Below are positions 20,575-31,200 of a DNA stretch of 64,000 nucleotides, in pieces (the first letter of the stretch is position 1; each line of letters opens with the position of its first letter). Both the position numbers and the translations under genes were made by a program. This DNA is from Eutreptiella sp. 'Long Island Sound 2002'. Its lineage: Eukaryota; Euglenozoa; Euglenophyceae; Eutreptiales; Eutreptiaceae. Where the stretch lies: assembly GCA_964036045.1 (NCBI GenBank), contig OZ038387.1:16825420-16889419 (forward strand), given 5' to 3'. The notes below the pieces were generated by a model, which saw only the letters and a program-made list of their open reading frames with translations, made no database searches and was not told the origin of the DNA.

Positions 20575-23500
20575 GGGCACCCCGGAGGACGTGCACGCTG
20601 TGGGGTACCTGTGGCTCAACGTCCGGGGCCGGTACCTCCGGCAACGCCTCCTGGCGCAAGCCCTGCACATGGCAGCGCGCCGCCCTACCCTCCTCGTCCT
20701 GGCTGAGGCCCAATCCCGGGCAGGCCCCGAGGACCCCCCCTTTCAGGACTACGCACGTCACGTCGTGCTCCCCGCCCACGGCAAGACAGGGGCGGGCCTG
20801 GAAGTATACGTCCGCTCCGGGACAACCACCCGGGCTTCCCTCCTCTGGGGCGTGGAGGATGCCAACGCCCTCCTCATGGAGGTCCTTACCCCGTGGGGTC
20901 GGCATCATGTGCTGGCAGCCCATGCCCCCCAGATCAGCGTAGGCGTGGAGCCATACGTGAGATGGTGGGCCGCCGTCTGGAGGGAGGTCACCTGCCTGGT
21001 CGGCCCGACGACCGTCCTGGTTGTCGCGGACACCAACTCGGCGGCCCGACCGGCGGATAGAGGGACCCCGCGCCCCGAGGACACGGGCTACCGCACGTTC
21101 CTGAGGGCTTTCAACCTCAGGGACTTGGTGGACCTACACCCGGTCCCGCAGGACACGTACTCCTGCTTCCAGGGAGCCGCGCGCTCCCGCATCGACACAG
21201 CCGCCTGCCACAGCGAGGCGCAGTTCACCATCGCCTCGTACCACTACTGGGCGAGCACCCTCCTCTCGGACCACCACGTCCCCCTCCTTCTCACCGTCGC
21301 CTTCCCGGTGAACCGGCTGGACAAGCCCAGCCCCCATACGGTCTCCCGCACCCCGGAGTACCACCTGGGCCCAGTGGCCCTGTCCCCGGCCGACACGGCC
21401 GATTTCCACAGCTCATTACTCCGCAGGAGAGCCTTGGACCCCCAGCTCGCCCCGATTCGGTGGCTGAAAGGCCTGCAAAGGGCCATCTACGATTGGGCCC
21501 ACGCCACGGGCAGGGCCCGAGCCCTCCGCTTCCGGCAATACCGCCTCAAGACGCGCCCGGCGGAGCGGGCTCCCCCCTCGCGGGCTCCCCAGCAGCCCTT
21601 CCCAGCGCGCAGCATGCTCCCCACGGTGGGGCGTTTTACAGTGATGGCCCAGAGCATATTGGGCACCTCAGTGACGGCGGGGCACGCCCTCAAACGGAGC
21701 CTCGTGGCCTTGGGAGAGGCCCAGCGCCAGCAGAGCCTCCGGGGGGTGAAGCGCAGGGCCCTCCGACGCAAGCAGGACACCCTCAACTTGAAGCGCACCC
21801 CAGAGCAGTGGAGGGAGGTGCAGCGTCGTAGCAGGGGCCCCCCGCGCGATGTATCGGAAATCCCCCTGGACAACAAGGCGCTCCTCAACCCCAGGGAGAC
21901 GTTGTCTGCCCTGTACTTGAGCCGCCTACGGCTCCAGGGCCATAGCTACCGGATCCGAGATGACCCCGACCGGTGGGCCCATTTCCAGAGGTACCTGGGG
22001 CTGCTACCACAGCATGCCCCGCTAGCCCGCGGCGACTATGTCCAGCCCCGCCACCTCTGGGAGGTGCAGTCGGGGAAGGCCCGCGGCCCCGACCTCCGCC
22101 TACCCGAAGCGGACGTCTGCATCGATATCTCCTGGTACCGACACCTGACGGAGGCGGACCAGAAGGCCCTGTGCACCGTGGTGCGCAGCCCCCCGGTTAG
22201 CCGCACGGTGGGCAGGCGGGGGCGGGTTACCCTGCTCCTAAAAAACCCGGACCAGCCGGTCCAGGAGGCGAACCTCCGGGGGATAACCATCTCCTCCCAC
22301 GTCTCCAAACTCGAGCCCACGGCCTTCTATGCCGTGGCGACAGCCGTCTACGAGCGGGCCCTGGGGGGGCCCTGCCTGGTGGGGGGCATGCGGGGGATAT
22401 CCCTCCAGGAGGTCGTCCGCACGGTGCACATGAAGCTGGACCTGGCCAGGCTTCAAAACCGGATAGTGGACGTCCTGATCACGGATCTCGCAAAGTTCTT
22501 CGACGTGATCGCGCAGGACATTCACCCTATAGTGGGAGCCCGGGTGGGCCTGGGAGAGGCCGACCACCTCGCCACCCATACCGAGGGTTTCTCCTACACC
22601 CTGCCCCTGGGCCCCTGGTAGTCCCACACCCTGACGCAACTCCTGGGTACGCCCCAGGGTACCGTCCAGGGGGTCCATGCGGGGGCGACGGCGGCGCTCC
22701 CCTTCTTGCGATACATGGACATCGCATACCGGTCCTCGGCGGTAGAGCCCTTCCGCTTCCCGGGACTCATGTGGGTGGACGACACGATCGTCCTCTTGGA
22801 GCGGGGCGATTCCCACCCCATACAGGGGGTCCTATTGGATCAGCGGGTATACTACCAGGGAATCCTGCGGGTGGACGTCCCTGACCGCAAGATCCAGCAC
22901 GGCTCCACGTCAGACCCACGGCCCCTACGGTCGCCTACGCCAGCAGCCGTGGCCCACCACCTAGGCCGCGCGTGGGTGACGAGTACCCCGGACCAGCGGC
23001 GGGAGGCACTGGCAGGGGCCCCGGAGATACAGCCCTCCAGGGTCCTCCGATATATGGGAACCGACATTTACCTCCAGGGGGCGCCTACGGCCCCCCGCAA
23101 CCTGCCGGAGGTCAGGGCGGAGCTCTGGACGCAGCTCCGCCCCCAGCGGCTCTCCCCGGACGCGGCCATGATGGTGCTCATGGCCAAGCTCCCGAGCAAG
23201 CTGCTCCCCCTGGCCAGCGTGTACCGCCCAACGGCCAAGGTACACGCGGCAAACGATGCTCTCATGGTGCGAGCATACAAGCACGTGACGGGCATCTCCC
23301 GCCACGCTCATACCGACGCGCTCTGGGGACCCTGGGAGCATGGGTGCCAGGGTCTCACCCGGTCAGAGCACTCGTGGCAGGCGGCGGTGGTTCGAGAGTG
23401 GGTTCGGCAGGGGGCCTGGGCCAAGCAGGAGTTCCGGGACTCCCAGGCCTACTACCTGCAAACGCACCAGGCGCTCAGAGGGGGCTGCCCGGCGGTGCTT

Positions 23501-25789
23501 ACCCCGGGGCAGTACACGTATCACCCCAAGTGCCCCCACCTCATAGCCACGCTGCAGCGGGTCGTGGATGAGGTGGCCATGCCTATGTGGATGCCGGGCC
23601 AGTGCTCGGGGACCACCCCCATCCTGGTCCGAGGTCCCGGTGGGCCGCGATCGGCGGCGGCGGCGGCCCCTGCCCCCCGGGTGGAGGTGTTCGCGACTCT
23701 GTATGGCGCCGTCGCGCAGGTGGTCGTCCCCCCGACGGTGTACGAAACGGTACAAGCCCTGGGCTACCATCACCTCGGCGACCTCTACACAGAGGATCAC
23801 CAGGTGCTGCCGGAGCGAGCCCTGAAGAGGCGAGCGCCAGCCCGCAAGGGGATCCCGGGGCTACGGGCGTGGCTAACCCGCCACGCTGCGGTACTGGTCC
23901 CGCTCCTGAGGGAACCCACGCCGCGATGGCAGGCGGCGCCCAAGGACTGGATCCCGAGGGCCGTGCCCACCTATCAGGCGGGAGTCATCGTGGGGGGCCG
24001 GGCGGCCAAAACCACCCGAATGGAGACGATCCACCATAGGGGACAGCCCCTCCGGATGACCGCGGCCCTGCAGGACACCATGGAGACCGCGGGCTGGGCG
24101 TCAGAACCCCGGGTGTGCCAGCAGCCCCCGGGCACCCTGCCCAGCGACACCAGGCTCCACCGCCTCCTGGTGGCCCTCCTGGATATCCAAGTGCAGGTGG
24201 ATGCGCCGCTACACGCCCAGCTGTGGGGCGACCACCGGCAGGAGTCCCTGGCCCAGCTCCAGCGCACTGGGGTCAGGGCGCCCACCGTCGTGTGGACGAC
24301 AGCCCCCCCGACTGCCGCCTACTGGAACTGGGCCAGCGCATCGCAGGCCCCTCTCGTGACGATCACCTCGACGCTGCCGCCGTTTCCGTGGATCGCCATA
24401 GCCCCGGCGGCGGTGGCGCGTTTCCAATATCCGGCGGAGTGCATGGCGCACAAATGCCCGGGGCACCCGCACAAGGGACCCCTCTATTACTCCCTCGATA
24501 CGGTGGGGACAGTGCCAGCGGAGCTACACCAGGCCCTGCGCACCCACCTCAGGGAGCACCATGGGGACATGGCCCTCCTGGCGCCCCACGGCCGGGCAAC
24601 CGACCCCCCGCGAGTGTTGGCCCCTGAGACTCGCCCGGGCGTCTGGTTCCATGACCTGCCTGCGCTGGCGACCCTCCGAGGCAGTGTCGTGGCGGTGGAT
24701 GCAGGGGCCACGCAGGCGGGTATGGCCATGGCCGGGGTCGTCCAGAGCGGGCCTGGGGAGTACCAGGCCCAGGTGGCCTCAGGAGTGGGCACCTCCCAGG
24801 AGGGGGAGGCGATGGCCCTCCTCTCGTATGCCCGCCGGCTGGCGACACAGCAGGGGGTTTACTGGCTGGTGCCGGACTCGGAGGCAGCAGTGGGGGCCCT
24901 CCGCACGTACCAGGAAGGAGGGCACTGCGGAGATGGCATCCACCACCTCTACGCCACTGTCCTGGGGGGGCAGCGCCTCTCCCCGAGGTCTGCCATCAAT
25001 GTGGTGACCACACCGTCGCACTGGATCACGGACCTCAACGTCCGTGTGGACGCAGCGACGCGAGAGCCGCCGGAGGTAGACCTCACGTGGCTCATCAGGC
25101 GCCCCTACTCATTTATCCCCCCAGTGCCCTTCCGCGACCAGTGCCAGCTCTCTCCGACGGCGCTGAGTGACTGGTTGCGGGACCGGGCCTCCATACCGGC
25201 ACAAGCCATCTACGAGGCCCGCTGGGGGGTAAATTTCATGCCAGGGGGGGGCCTCCCCCTGGACTGGTTCGACCACGACCAGCAGCGCCACATCACGGCG
25301 CATCGCATGGACAACGTCCCGACCATGACCGTCCTGGCCCACCGCTCCTCCCACCGGGGCACGGTGCTGGATACAACGTGCCTCCTGTGCGGGACACAGC
25401 CCGAGACGGCGCCCCACCTGTGGGCCTGCTCGGCTCAATCGCACGAGTGGGGGCCAGCCCGCCGGCGCCTCGCAGCGTGGCTTGACCAGAAGGTGGGGCC
25501 ACGGGCGGCCCCAGTGCGTCACCAGCTGTGGGAACCGACTGTGCTGGAGCAGTGGGCGGCAGCCCTGCGGACCCCCTCCATGCAGCTGGCCCACCTGGAG
25601 TGTACGGGGCCCCACTCGCTGGGCACGGAGTTCCTCCGCCACGTCGTGGAGGAGTCCATACGGATCTGGTACGCCCACGCCAAGGCGCGTGCCACACTGC
25701 TGAAGGCCCGCCTGGGCCCGGGCAGCACGATGGCGTGGGCATTGCAGGAGCTGCGCTTGCACCAGCAAGCAGAAAGGGAAGGGGTGTAG
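20423..25789 (+). CDS. non-LTR retrotransposon ORF2 (APE, RT, RNase H, CCHC), interrupted by one in-frame TAG at 22619
   Basis: One frame of 1789 codons, open except for a TAG at 22619-22621. APE endonuclease (about residues 60-296) keeps the catalytic pattern: LNVRG, LAEAQ, VVADTNS, SRIDTA, LLSDHHVPLLL. The RT (about 550-940) has motif A ITDLAKFFDV, motif B GTPQGTVQGVHAGA and motif C LMWVDDTIVLL. RNase H (about 1407-1551) has all four acidic residues: VAVDAG, SQEGEA, LVPDSE, VRVDAAT. Near the C-terminus is a CX2CX8HX3C knuckle (CLLCGTQPETAPHLWAC). The TAG sits between motifs A and B with the same frame continuing directly, so this copy makes a truncated protein unless TAG is read through. 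No ATG lies before the APE domain, so translation probably depends on frameshifting or reinitiation from ORF1 (the frame differs by +1). It ends in TAG, with a TAA six codons on. Confidence 0.85.
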
Positions 25790-25867
25790 CGGGAGCTCCT
25801 GGAATAAGCGCGGTCGCCGGAGGCGAACTCACCAGGTCTCCCCGACTCCCCCTTCCCCTGCCGAGGC
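25790..25867 (+). other. 3' untranslated end of the non-LTR element
   Basis: Short sequence after ORF2, ending CCCCTGCCGAGGCC where B-module sequence begins at AACACACTTAC. No poly(A) or simple tail is present. The boundary is set by comparison with the other B modules. Confidence 0.6.
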
Positions 25868-25976
25868 CAACACACTTACGCACGGCGCGCACACAACACA
25901 CACAGCCCAGCCCGTTTACCTTTACCCGTGGGTAGACATCCCGGCCTTTTGCCCTTTGGTAACAGCGCCTTCGGCA
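25868..25976 (+). repeat. B module, 5'-truncated copy
   Basis: Only the last 110 bp of B remain, from AACACACTTAC to GCGCCTTCGGCACACC. The missing part corresponds to the side where the retrotransposon now lies. Confidence 0.88.
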
Positions 25977-26040
25977 CACCACACCACACCACACCACACC
26001 ACACCACACCACACCACACCACACCACACCACACCACACC
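25976..26040. repeat. pentanucleotide array P1, (CCACA)n
   Basis: About 13 CCACA units between the B fragment and G module 1. It is the shortest of the pentamer arrays. Confidence 0.95.
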
Positions 26041-26590
26041 CTGAGTACTCCCCAGCTCTACTCACGGGCTGGGTGCCGGGTGCGAAGCCCCGGACGAAAG
26101 GGCCCGGGCACTGCCAATAGGCGGTGTACTAACAGTGTCGGGTGCGCGCACGTCCCAGTGCCAAGCACCATCCCCAGGGACCCCGCGGCCCCTAGTACCG
26201 GCCGCCTTGGCCCTGGGAACGGTCAGCGACCCCCCGTAGAGGACGGCTGACCAAGCCTCCCCCTCCTCTCTTCCCCTACGCGCCCGCCCACGCACCGGGC
26301 CCAAACCGAGGCCCAGACACGCGCCCCTCCTGGCGCTCCTGCCCCAGCCCCCCCCACGGCCGCCCCTCCGCATGCCCCGTCGGCCCCTCCCCCCTGTGCT
26401 GCCTCCTCTCCTCGCCCCCTGCTGCCTCACCCATCCCAAAACCCTCCCTGACCCTACTCCTCTTGCAGGCTGGCAGCGCCCGTGCGGCGCGCCCCCAGGG
26501 CCCCGCATCGGCGGCCGGCCGCGTGAGGGTGTCAGCCACACCGAGGAGGCCCCTATGCGGGGGCTTCAATGGCGCAACAGGGTCAACGGG
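26041..26590 (+). repeat. G module, copy 1
   Basis: Begins CTGAGTACTCCCCAGCTCTA. It shares with 35776 and 46989 a stretch around GTGTACTAACAGTGT, then a long C-rich tract, then the segment after GGCTGGCAGCGCCCGTGCGG. The C-rich tract followed by CAG looks like a splice acceptor, but no convincing exon follows. This copy diverges earlier than the other two. Unknown function. Confidence 0.82.
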
Positions 26591-26660
26591 GGTATGATGG
26601 GTGTGTGAGTGGGTAAGATTTTATGAGAGACAGTCTGTGAGAATGAGATTATGAGAAACA
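26590..26660. other. G-F linker 1
   Basis: Sequence not shared with the other units. Contains a 15-bp imperfect direct repeat TTATGAGA(G/A)ACAGTC at about 26621 and 26649; the second copy runs into the start of F. Confidence 0.6.
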
Positions 26661-27235
26661 GTCCCTGTCCCCGTCCGGCTGGACGCCCCGGTATCGGTAT
26701 CCAACATCCTTTAGGTACGGTATAAGGCCCCCCGGCCACCACCCCGGCGCCAACACCAGGGAGGGCGTCCGGGAGGGGTAACAGCCCCCGATCCCCCAAA
26801 GGCAGCCCCAAAGGTGAGCGCACCACTGGCGGGGCATGTCTGCGGGGTAAACAAATGCGCTGAGTAAAACCCTAATGTAATAATTAGTGCCTACTGCCAT
26901 AAGTAATGCTTAACCGGGTAAAACGGCCCTCTCCCGGTGCCGGTTTAGTGCGCAGCCCCCAGAGCCGGACCCGACCGGCCGTACTGAGGCGAGCCCAGAA
27001 ATGGGTATGGCAGGCCAGACTTTAAGTGCTGGTAGCCACGCCTCAGTACACTCCGTGGGCTCATAAGGCCCACGGGGGCCCCAAACACCGTTACGTTCGG
27101 GAGTTAAGCCCTGGCGGCGTTTGGGGTTGTTCCTGGTTAAGAGGACTCACGTTGAGTCCCAGATACTGTTACCCCGGGGTTATGACCCCCGGTACTGCCT
27201 GCTTACTTGCCTGCTGCTGCTAAGAGGTAGGAGGG
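26661..27235 (+). repeat. F module, copy 1 (candidate structured RNA element)
   Basis: About 575 bp shared with 36624 and 47919 and, in part and inverted, with 15247. Starts GTCCCTGTCCCCGTCCGGC, ends near GCTGCTGCTAAGAGGTAGG. The last 220 bp contain a long-range 11-bp stem GTACTGAGGCG/CGCCTCAGTAC and four consecutive hairpins. One stem has a single mismatch here (CGGCGTTTGGGG). Belongs to the same subtype as the 47.9-kb copy. No convincing protein. Confidence 0.85.
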
Positions 27236-28190
27236 AGTACCCACGGGTCCTGCCGGAGGCTCCGAACACCCCCTGGGCTGGGCTCCCCGTCCCCCCCGGG
27301 CCGGTGCGCCCGGTTCTCCGAAGATACTGGCCCCCCACTGGCCTGGCAGGAGGCTCCGAACACCCCCTGGGCAGGACTCCCCGTCCCCCCCGGGCCGGTG
27401 CGCCCGGTTCTCTGAAGAAGATGGCCCCCCCTTGGCCTGGCAGGAGACTCCGAACACCCCCTGGGCAGGACTCCCCGTCCCCCCCGGGCCGGTGCGCCCG
27501 GTTCTCTGAAGAAGATGGCCCCCCATTGGCCTGGCAGGAGGCTCCGAACACCCCCTGGGCAGGACTCCCCGTCCCCCCCGGGCCGGTGCGCCCGGTTCTC
27601 TGAAGAAGATGGCCCCCCATTGGCCTGGCAGGAGACTCCGAACACCCCCTGGGCAGGACTCCCCGTCCCCCCCGGGCCGGTGCGCCCGGTTCTCTCAAGA
27701 AGATGGCCCCCCCTTGGCCTGGCAGGAGACTCCGAACACCCCCTGGGCAGGACTCCCCGTCCCCCCCGGGCCGGTGCGCCCGGTTCTCTGAAGAAGATGG
27801 CCCCCCATTGGCCTGGCAGGAGGCTCCGAACACCCCCTGGGCAGGACTCCCCGTCCCCCCCGGGCCGGTGCGCCCGGTTCTCTGAAGAAGATGGCCCCCC
27901 ATTGGCCTGGCAGGAGACTCCGAACACCCCCTGGGCAGGACTCCCCGTCCCCCCCGGGCCGGTGCGCCCGGTTCTCCGAAGATACTGGCCCCCCACTGGC
28001 CTTGCAGGAGGCTCCGAACACCCCCTGGGCAGGACTCCCCGTCCCCCCCGGGCCGGTGCGCCCGGTTCTCTAAAGAAGATGGCCCCCCCTTGGCCTGGCA
28101 GGAGACTCCGAACACCCCCTGGGCTGGACTCCCCGTCCCCCCCCAGGCCGGTGCGCCCGGTTCTCCGAAGATGATGGCCCCCCATAACCC
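27235..28190 (+). repeat. 94-bp satellite, about ten copies
   Basis: Two sub-variants of the join (GAAGAAGATGGCC and GAAGATACTGGCC) are interspersed. One degraded 82-bp-type unit (28190-28290) follows before the 47-bp array begins. Confidence 0.93.
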
Positions 28191-28289
28191 GGAAGGATGC
28201 CCCGACCACCCCCTGGGCAGGACTCCCCATCCCCCCAGGCTGGTGCGCCGGGTAGTACATCCCCACAGGCCCTGCAGGACACTCCGACC

Positions 28290-31200
28290 AACCATTGCAG
28301 GAGTTGCACTGCCCACTGCCCCCAGGGAGTGAGGCAGTGCATTGCACGAGTTGCACTGCCCACTGCTCCCAGGCAGTGAGGCAGTGCGTTGCAGGAGTTG
28401 CACTGCCCACTGCCCCCAAGCAGTGAGGCAGTGCATTGCAGGAGGTCCACTGCCCACTGCCCCCAGGCAGTGGGGCAGTGCATTGCAGGAGTTGCACTGT
28501 CCACTGCCCCCAGGCGGTGCGGCAATGTATTGCAGGAGTTGCACTGCCCACTGCCCCCAGGCAGTGGGGCAGTGCATTGCAGGAGTTGCACTGCCCACTG
28601 CCCCCAGGCAGTGAGGCAGTGCATTGCCGGAGGTCCACTGCCCCCTGCCCCCAGGCAGTGAGGCAGTGCGTTGCAGGAGTTGCGCTGCCCACTGCCCCCA
28701 GGCGGTGCGGCAGTGTATTGCAGGAGTTGCACTGCCCACTGCCCCAAGGCAGTGGGGCAGTGCATTGCAGGAGTTGCACTGTCCACTGCCCCCAGGCAGT
28801 GAGGCAGTGCATTGCAGGAGTTCCACTGCCTACTGCCCCCAGGCAGTAAGGCAGTGCATTGCAGGAGGTCCACTGCCCACTGCCCCCAGGCAGTGCGGCA
28901 GTGTATTGCCGGAGGTCCACTGCCCACTGCCCCCAGGCAGTGCGGCAGTGCATTGCAGGAATTGCGCTGCCCACTGCCCCCAGACAGTGCGGCAGTGTAT
29001 TGCAGGAGCTGCACCGCCCACTGCCCCCAGGCAGTGGGCGGTGCATTGCAGGAATTGCACTGCCCACTCTCCCCAGGCAGTGAGGCAGTGCATTGCAGGG
29101 GTTCCACTGCCCACTGCCCCCAGGCAGTGGGGCAGTGCATTGCAGAAGTTCCACTGCCCACTGCCCCCAGGGCAGTGAGGCAGTGCATTGCAGAAGTTGC
29201 ACTGTCCACTGCCCCCAGGCAGTGGGGCAGTGCATTGCAGGAGTTGCGCTGCCCACTGCCCCCAGGCAGTGGGGCAGTGCATTGCAGGAGTTGCACTGTC
29301 CACTGCCCCCAGGCAGTGAGGCAGTGCATTGCAGGAGTTGCACTGCCCGCTGCCCCCAGGCAGTGGGGCAGTGCGTTGCAGATGTTGCACTGTCCACTGG
29401 CCCCAGGCAGTGAGGCAGTGCATTGCAGGGGTTCCACTGCCCACTGCCCCCAGGCAGTAGGGCAGTGCATTGCAGAAGTTCCACTGCCCACTGCCCCCAG
29501 GGCAGTGAGGCAGTGCATTGCAGAAGTTGCACTGTCCACTGCCCCCAGGCAGTGGGGCAGTGCATTGCAGGAGTTGCGCTGCCCACTGCCCCCAGGCAGT
29601 GGGGCAGTGCATTGCAGGAGTTGCACTGTCCACTGCCCCCAGGCAGTGAGGCAGTGCATTGCAGGAGTTGCACTGCCCGCTGCCCCCAGGCAGTGGGGCA
29701 GTGCGTTGCAGATGTTGCACTGTCCACTGGCCCCAGGCAGTGAGGCAGTGTATTGCAGGAGGTCCACTGCCCACTGCCCCCAGGCAGTGTGGCAGTGCAT
29801 TGCAGGAGTTGCACTGCCCACTGCCCCCAGGCAGTGCGGCAGTGTATTGCCGGAGGTCCACTGCCCACTGCCCCCAGGCAGTGAGGGAGTGCATTGCAGG
29901 AGTTGCACTGCCCCCTGCCCCCAGGCAGTGGGGCAGTGCATTGCACAAGTTGCACTGCCCACTGCCCCCAGGCAGTGGGGCAGTGCATTGCAGGAGTTGC
30001 ACTGTCCACTGCCCCCAGGCAGTGAGGCAGTGCATTGCAGGAGTTGCACTCCCACTGCCCCCAGGCAGTGGGGCAGTGCGTTGCACAAGTTACACTGTCC
30101 ACTGGCCACAGGCAGTGAGGCAGTGTATTGCAGGAGGTCCACTGCCCACTGCCCCCAGGCATTGTGGCAGTGCATTGCAGGAGTTGCACTGCCCACTGCC
30201 CCCAGGCAGTGAGGCAGTGTTTTGCCGGAGGTCCACTGCCCACTGCCCCCAGACGGTGCGGCAGTGTATTGCAGGAGTTGCACTGCCCACTGCCCCCAGG
30301 CATTGTGGCAGTGCATTGCAGGAGTTGCACTGCCCACTGCCCCCAGGCAGTGAGGCAGTGCATTGCAGGAGTTCCGCTGCCCACTGCCCCCAGACGGTGC
30401 GGCAGTGTATTGCAGGAGTTGCACTGCCCACTGCCCCCAGGCAGTGAGGCAGTGCATTGCAGGAGTTGCACTGCCCACTGCCCCCAGGCAGTGCGGCAGT
30501 GTATTGCAGGAGTTGCACTGCCCACTGCCCCCAGGCAGTGAGGCAGTGCATTGCAGGAGTTGCACTGCCCACTGCCCCCAGGCAGTGGGGCAGTGCGTTG
30601 CAGAAGTTACACTGTCCACTGGCCCCAGGCACTGAGGCAATGCATTGCAGGAGGTCCACTGCCCACTGCCCCCAGGCAGTGAGGCAGTGCATTGCAGGAG
30701 TTGCACTGCCCACTGCCCCCAGGCAGTGCGGCAGTGTATTGCCGGAGGTCCACTGCCCACTGCCCCCAGGCAGTGCGGCAGTGCATTGCAGGAGTTGCGC
30801 TGCCCACTGCCCCCAGGCAGTGAGGCAGTGCATTGCAGGAGTTGCACTGCCCACTGCCCCCAGGCAGTGGGGCAGTGCATTGCAGGAGTTCCGCTGCCCA
30901 CTGCCCCCAGACAGTGCGGCAGTGTATTGCAGGAGTTGCACTGCCCACTGCTCCCAGGCAGTGAGGCAGTGCATTGCAGGAGTTGCACTGCCCACTGCCC
31001 CCATGCAGTGGGGCAGTGCGTTGCAGAAGTTGCACTGTCCACTGGCCCCAGGCAGTGAGGCAATGCATTGCAGGAGGTCCACTGCCCACTGCCCCCAGGC
31101 AGTGAGGCAGTGCATCGCAGGAGTTGCACTGCCCACTGCCCCCAGGCAGTGTGGCAGTGTATTGCCGGAGGTCCACTGCCCACTGCCCCCAGGCAGTGGG

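Larger units (their letters stand above)
16600..25867 (+). mobile_element. APE-type non-LTR retrotransposon (LINE) with RNase H
   Basis: Two long overlapping reading frames: ORF1 with SR-rich and RRM-like regions, and ORF2 with AP-endonuclease, reverse transcriptase, RNase H and CCHC regions. The 5' untranslated region (about 16600-16941) begins in diverged 94-bp-type sequence. The 3' end is set at about 25867, where a truncated B module starts. There is no poly(A) tail. The element lies exactly where other satellite units have the 82-bp and 47-bp arrays. One in-frame TAG in the RT is the only visible lesion, so the insertion looks young. Clade (L1-, I- or other) is not resolved. Confidence 0.85.

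Noticed and set aside
16942-25789. LTR retrotransposon or virus-derived element
   Set aside because: There is no protease, integrase or long terminal repeat. The APE endonuclease upstream of the RT defines a non-LTR element.
26430-26560. Exon in the G module after a C-rich tract and CAG
   Set aside because: The acceptor-like signal is present in all copies, but the following frames differ between copies and show no conserved protein.
27060-27120. Possible 5S rRNA gene in F (GGGAGTTAAGCC resembles the 5S internal control region)
   Set aside because: The match is limited to about ten bases. The rest does not follow the 5S sequence or fold, and the segment lies in the loop of another hairpin.
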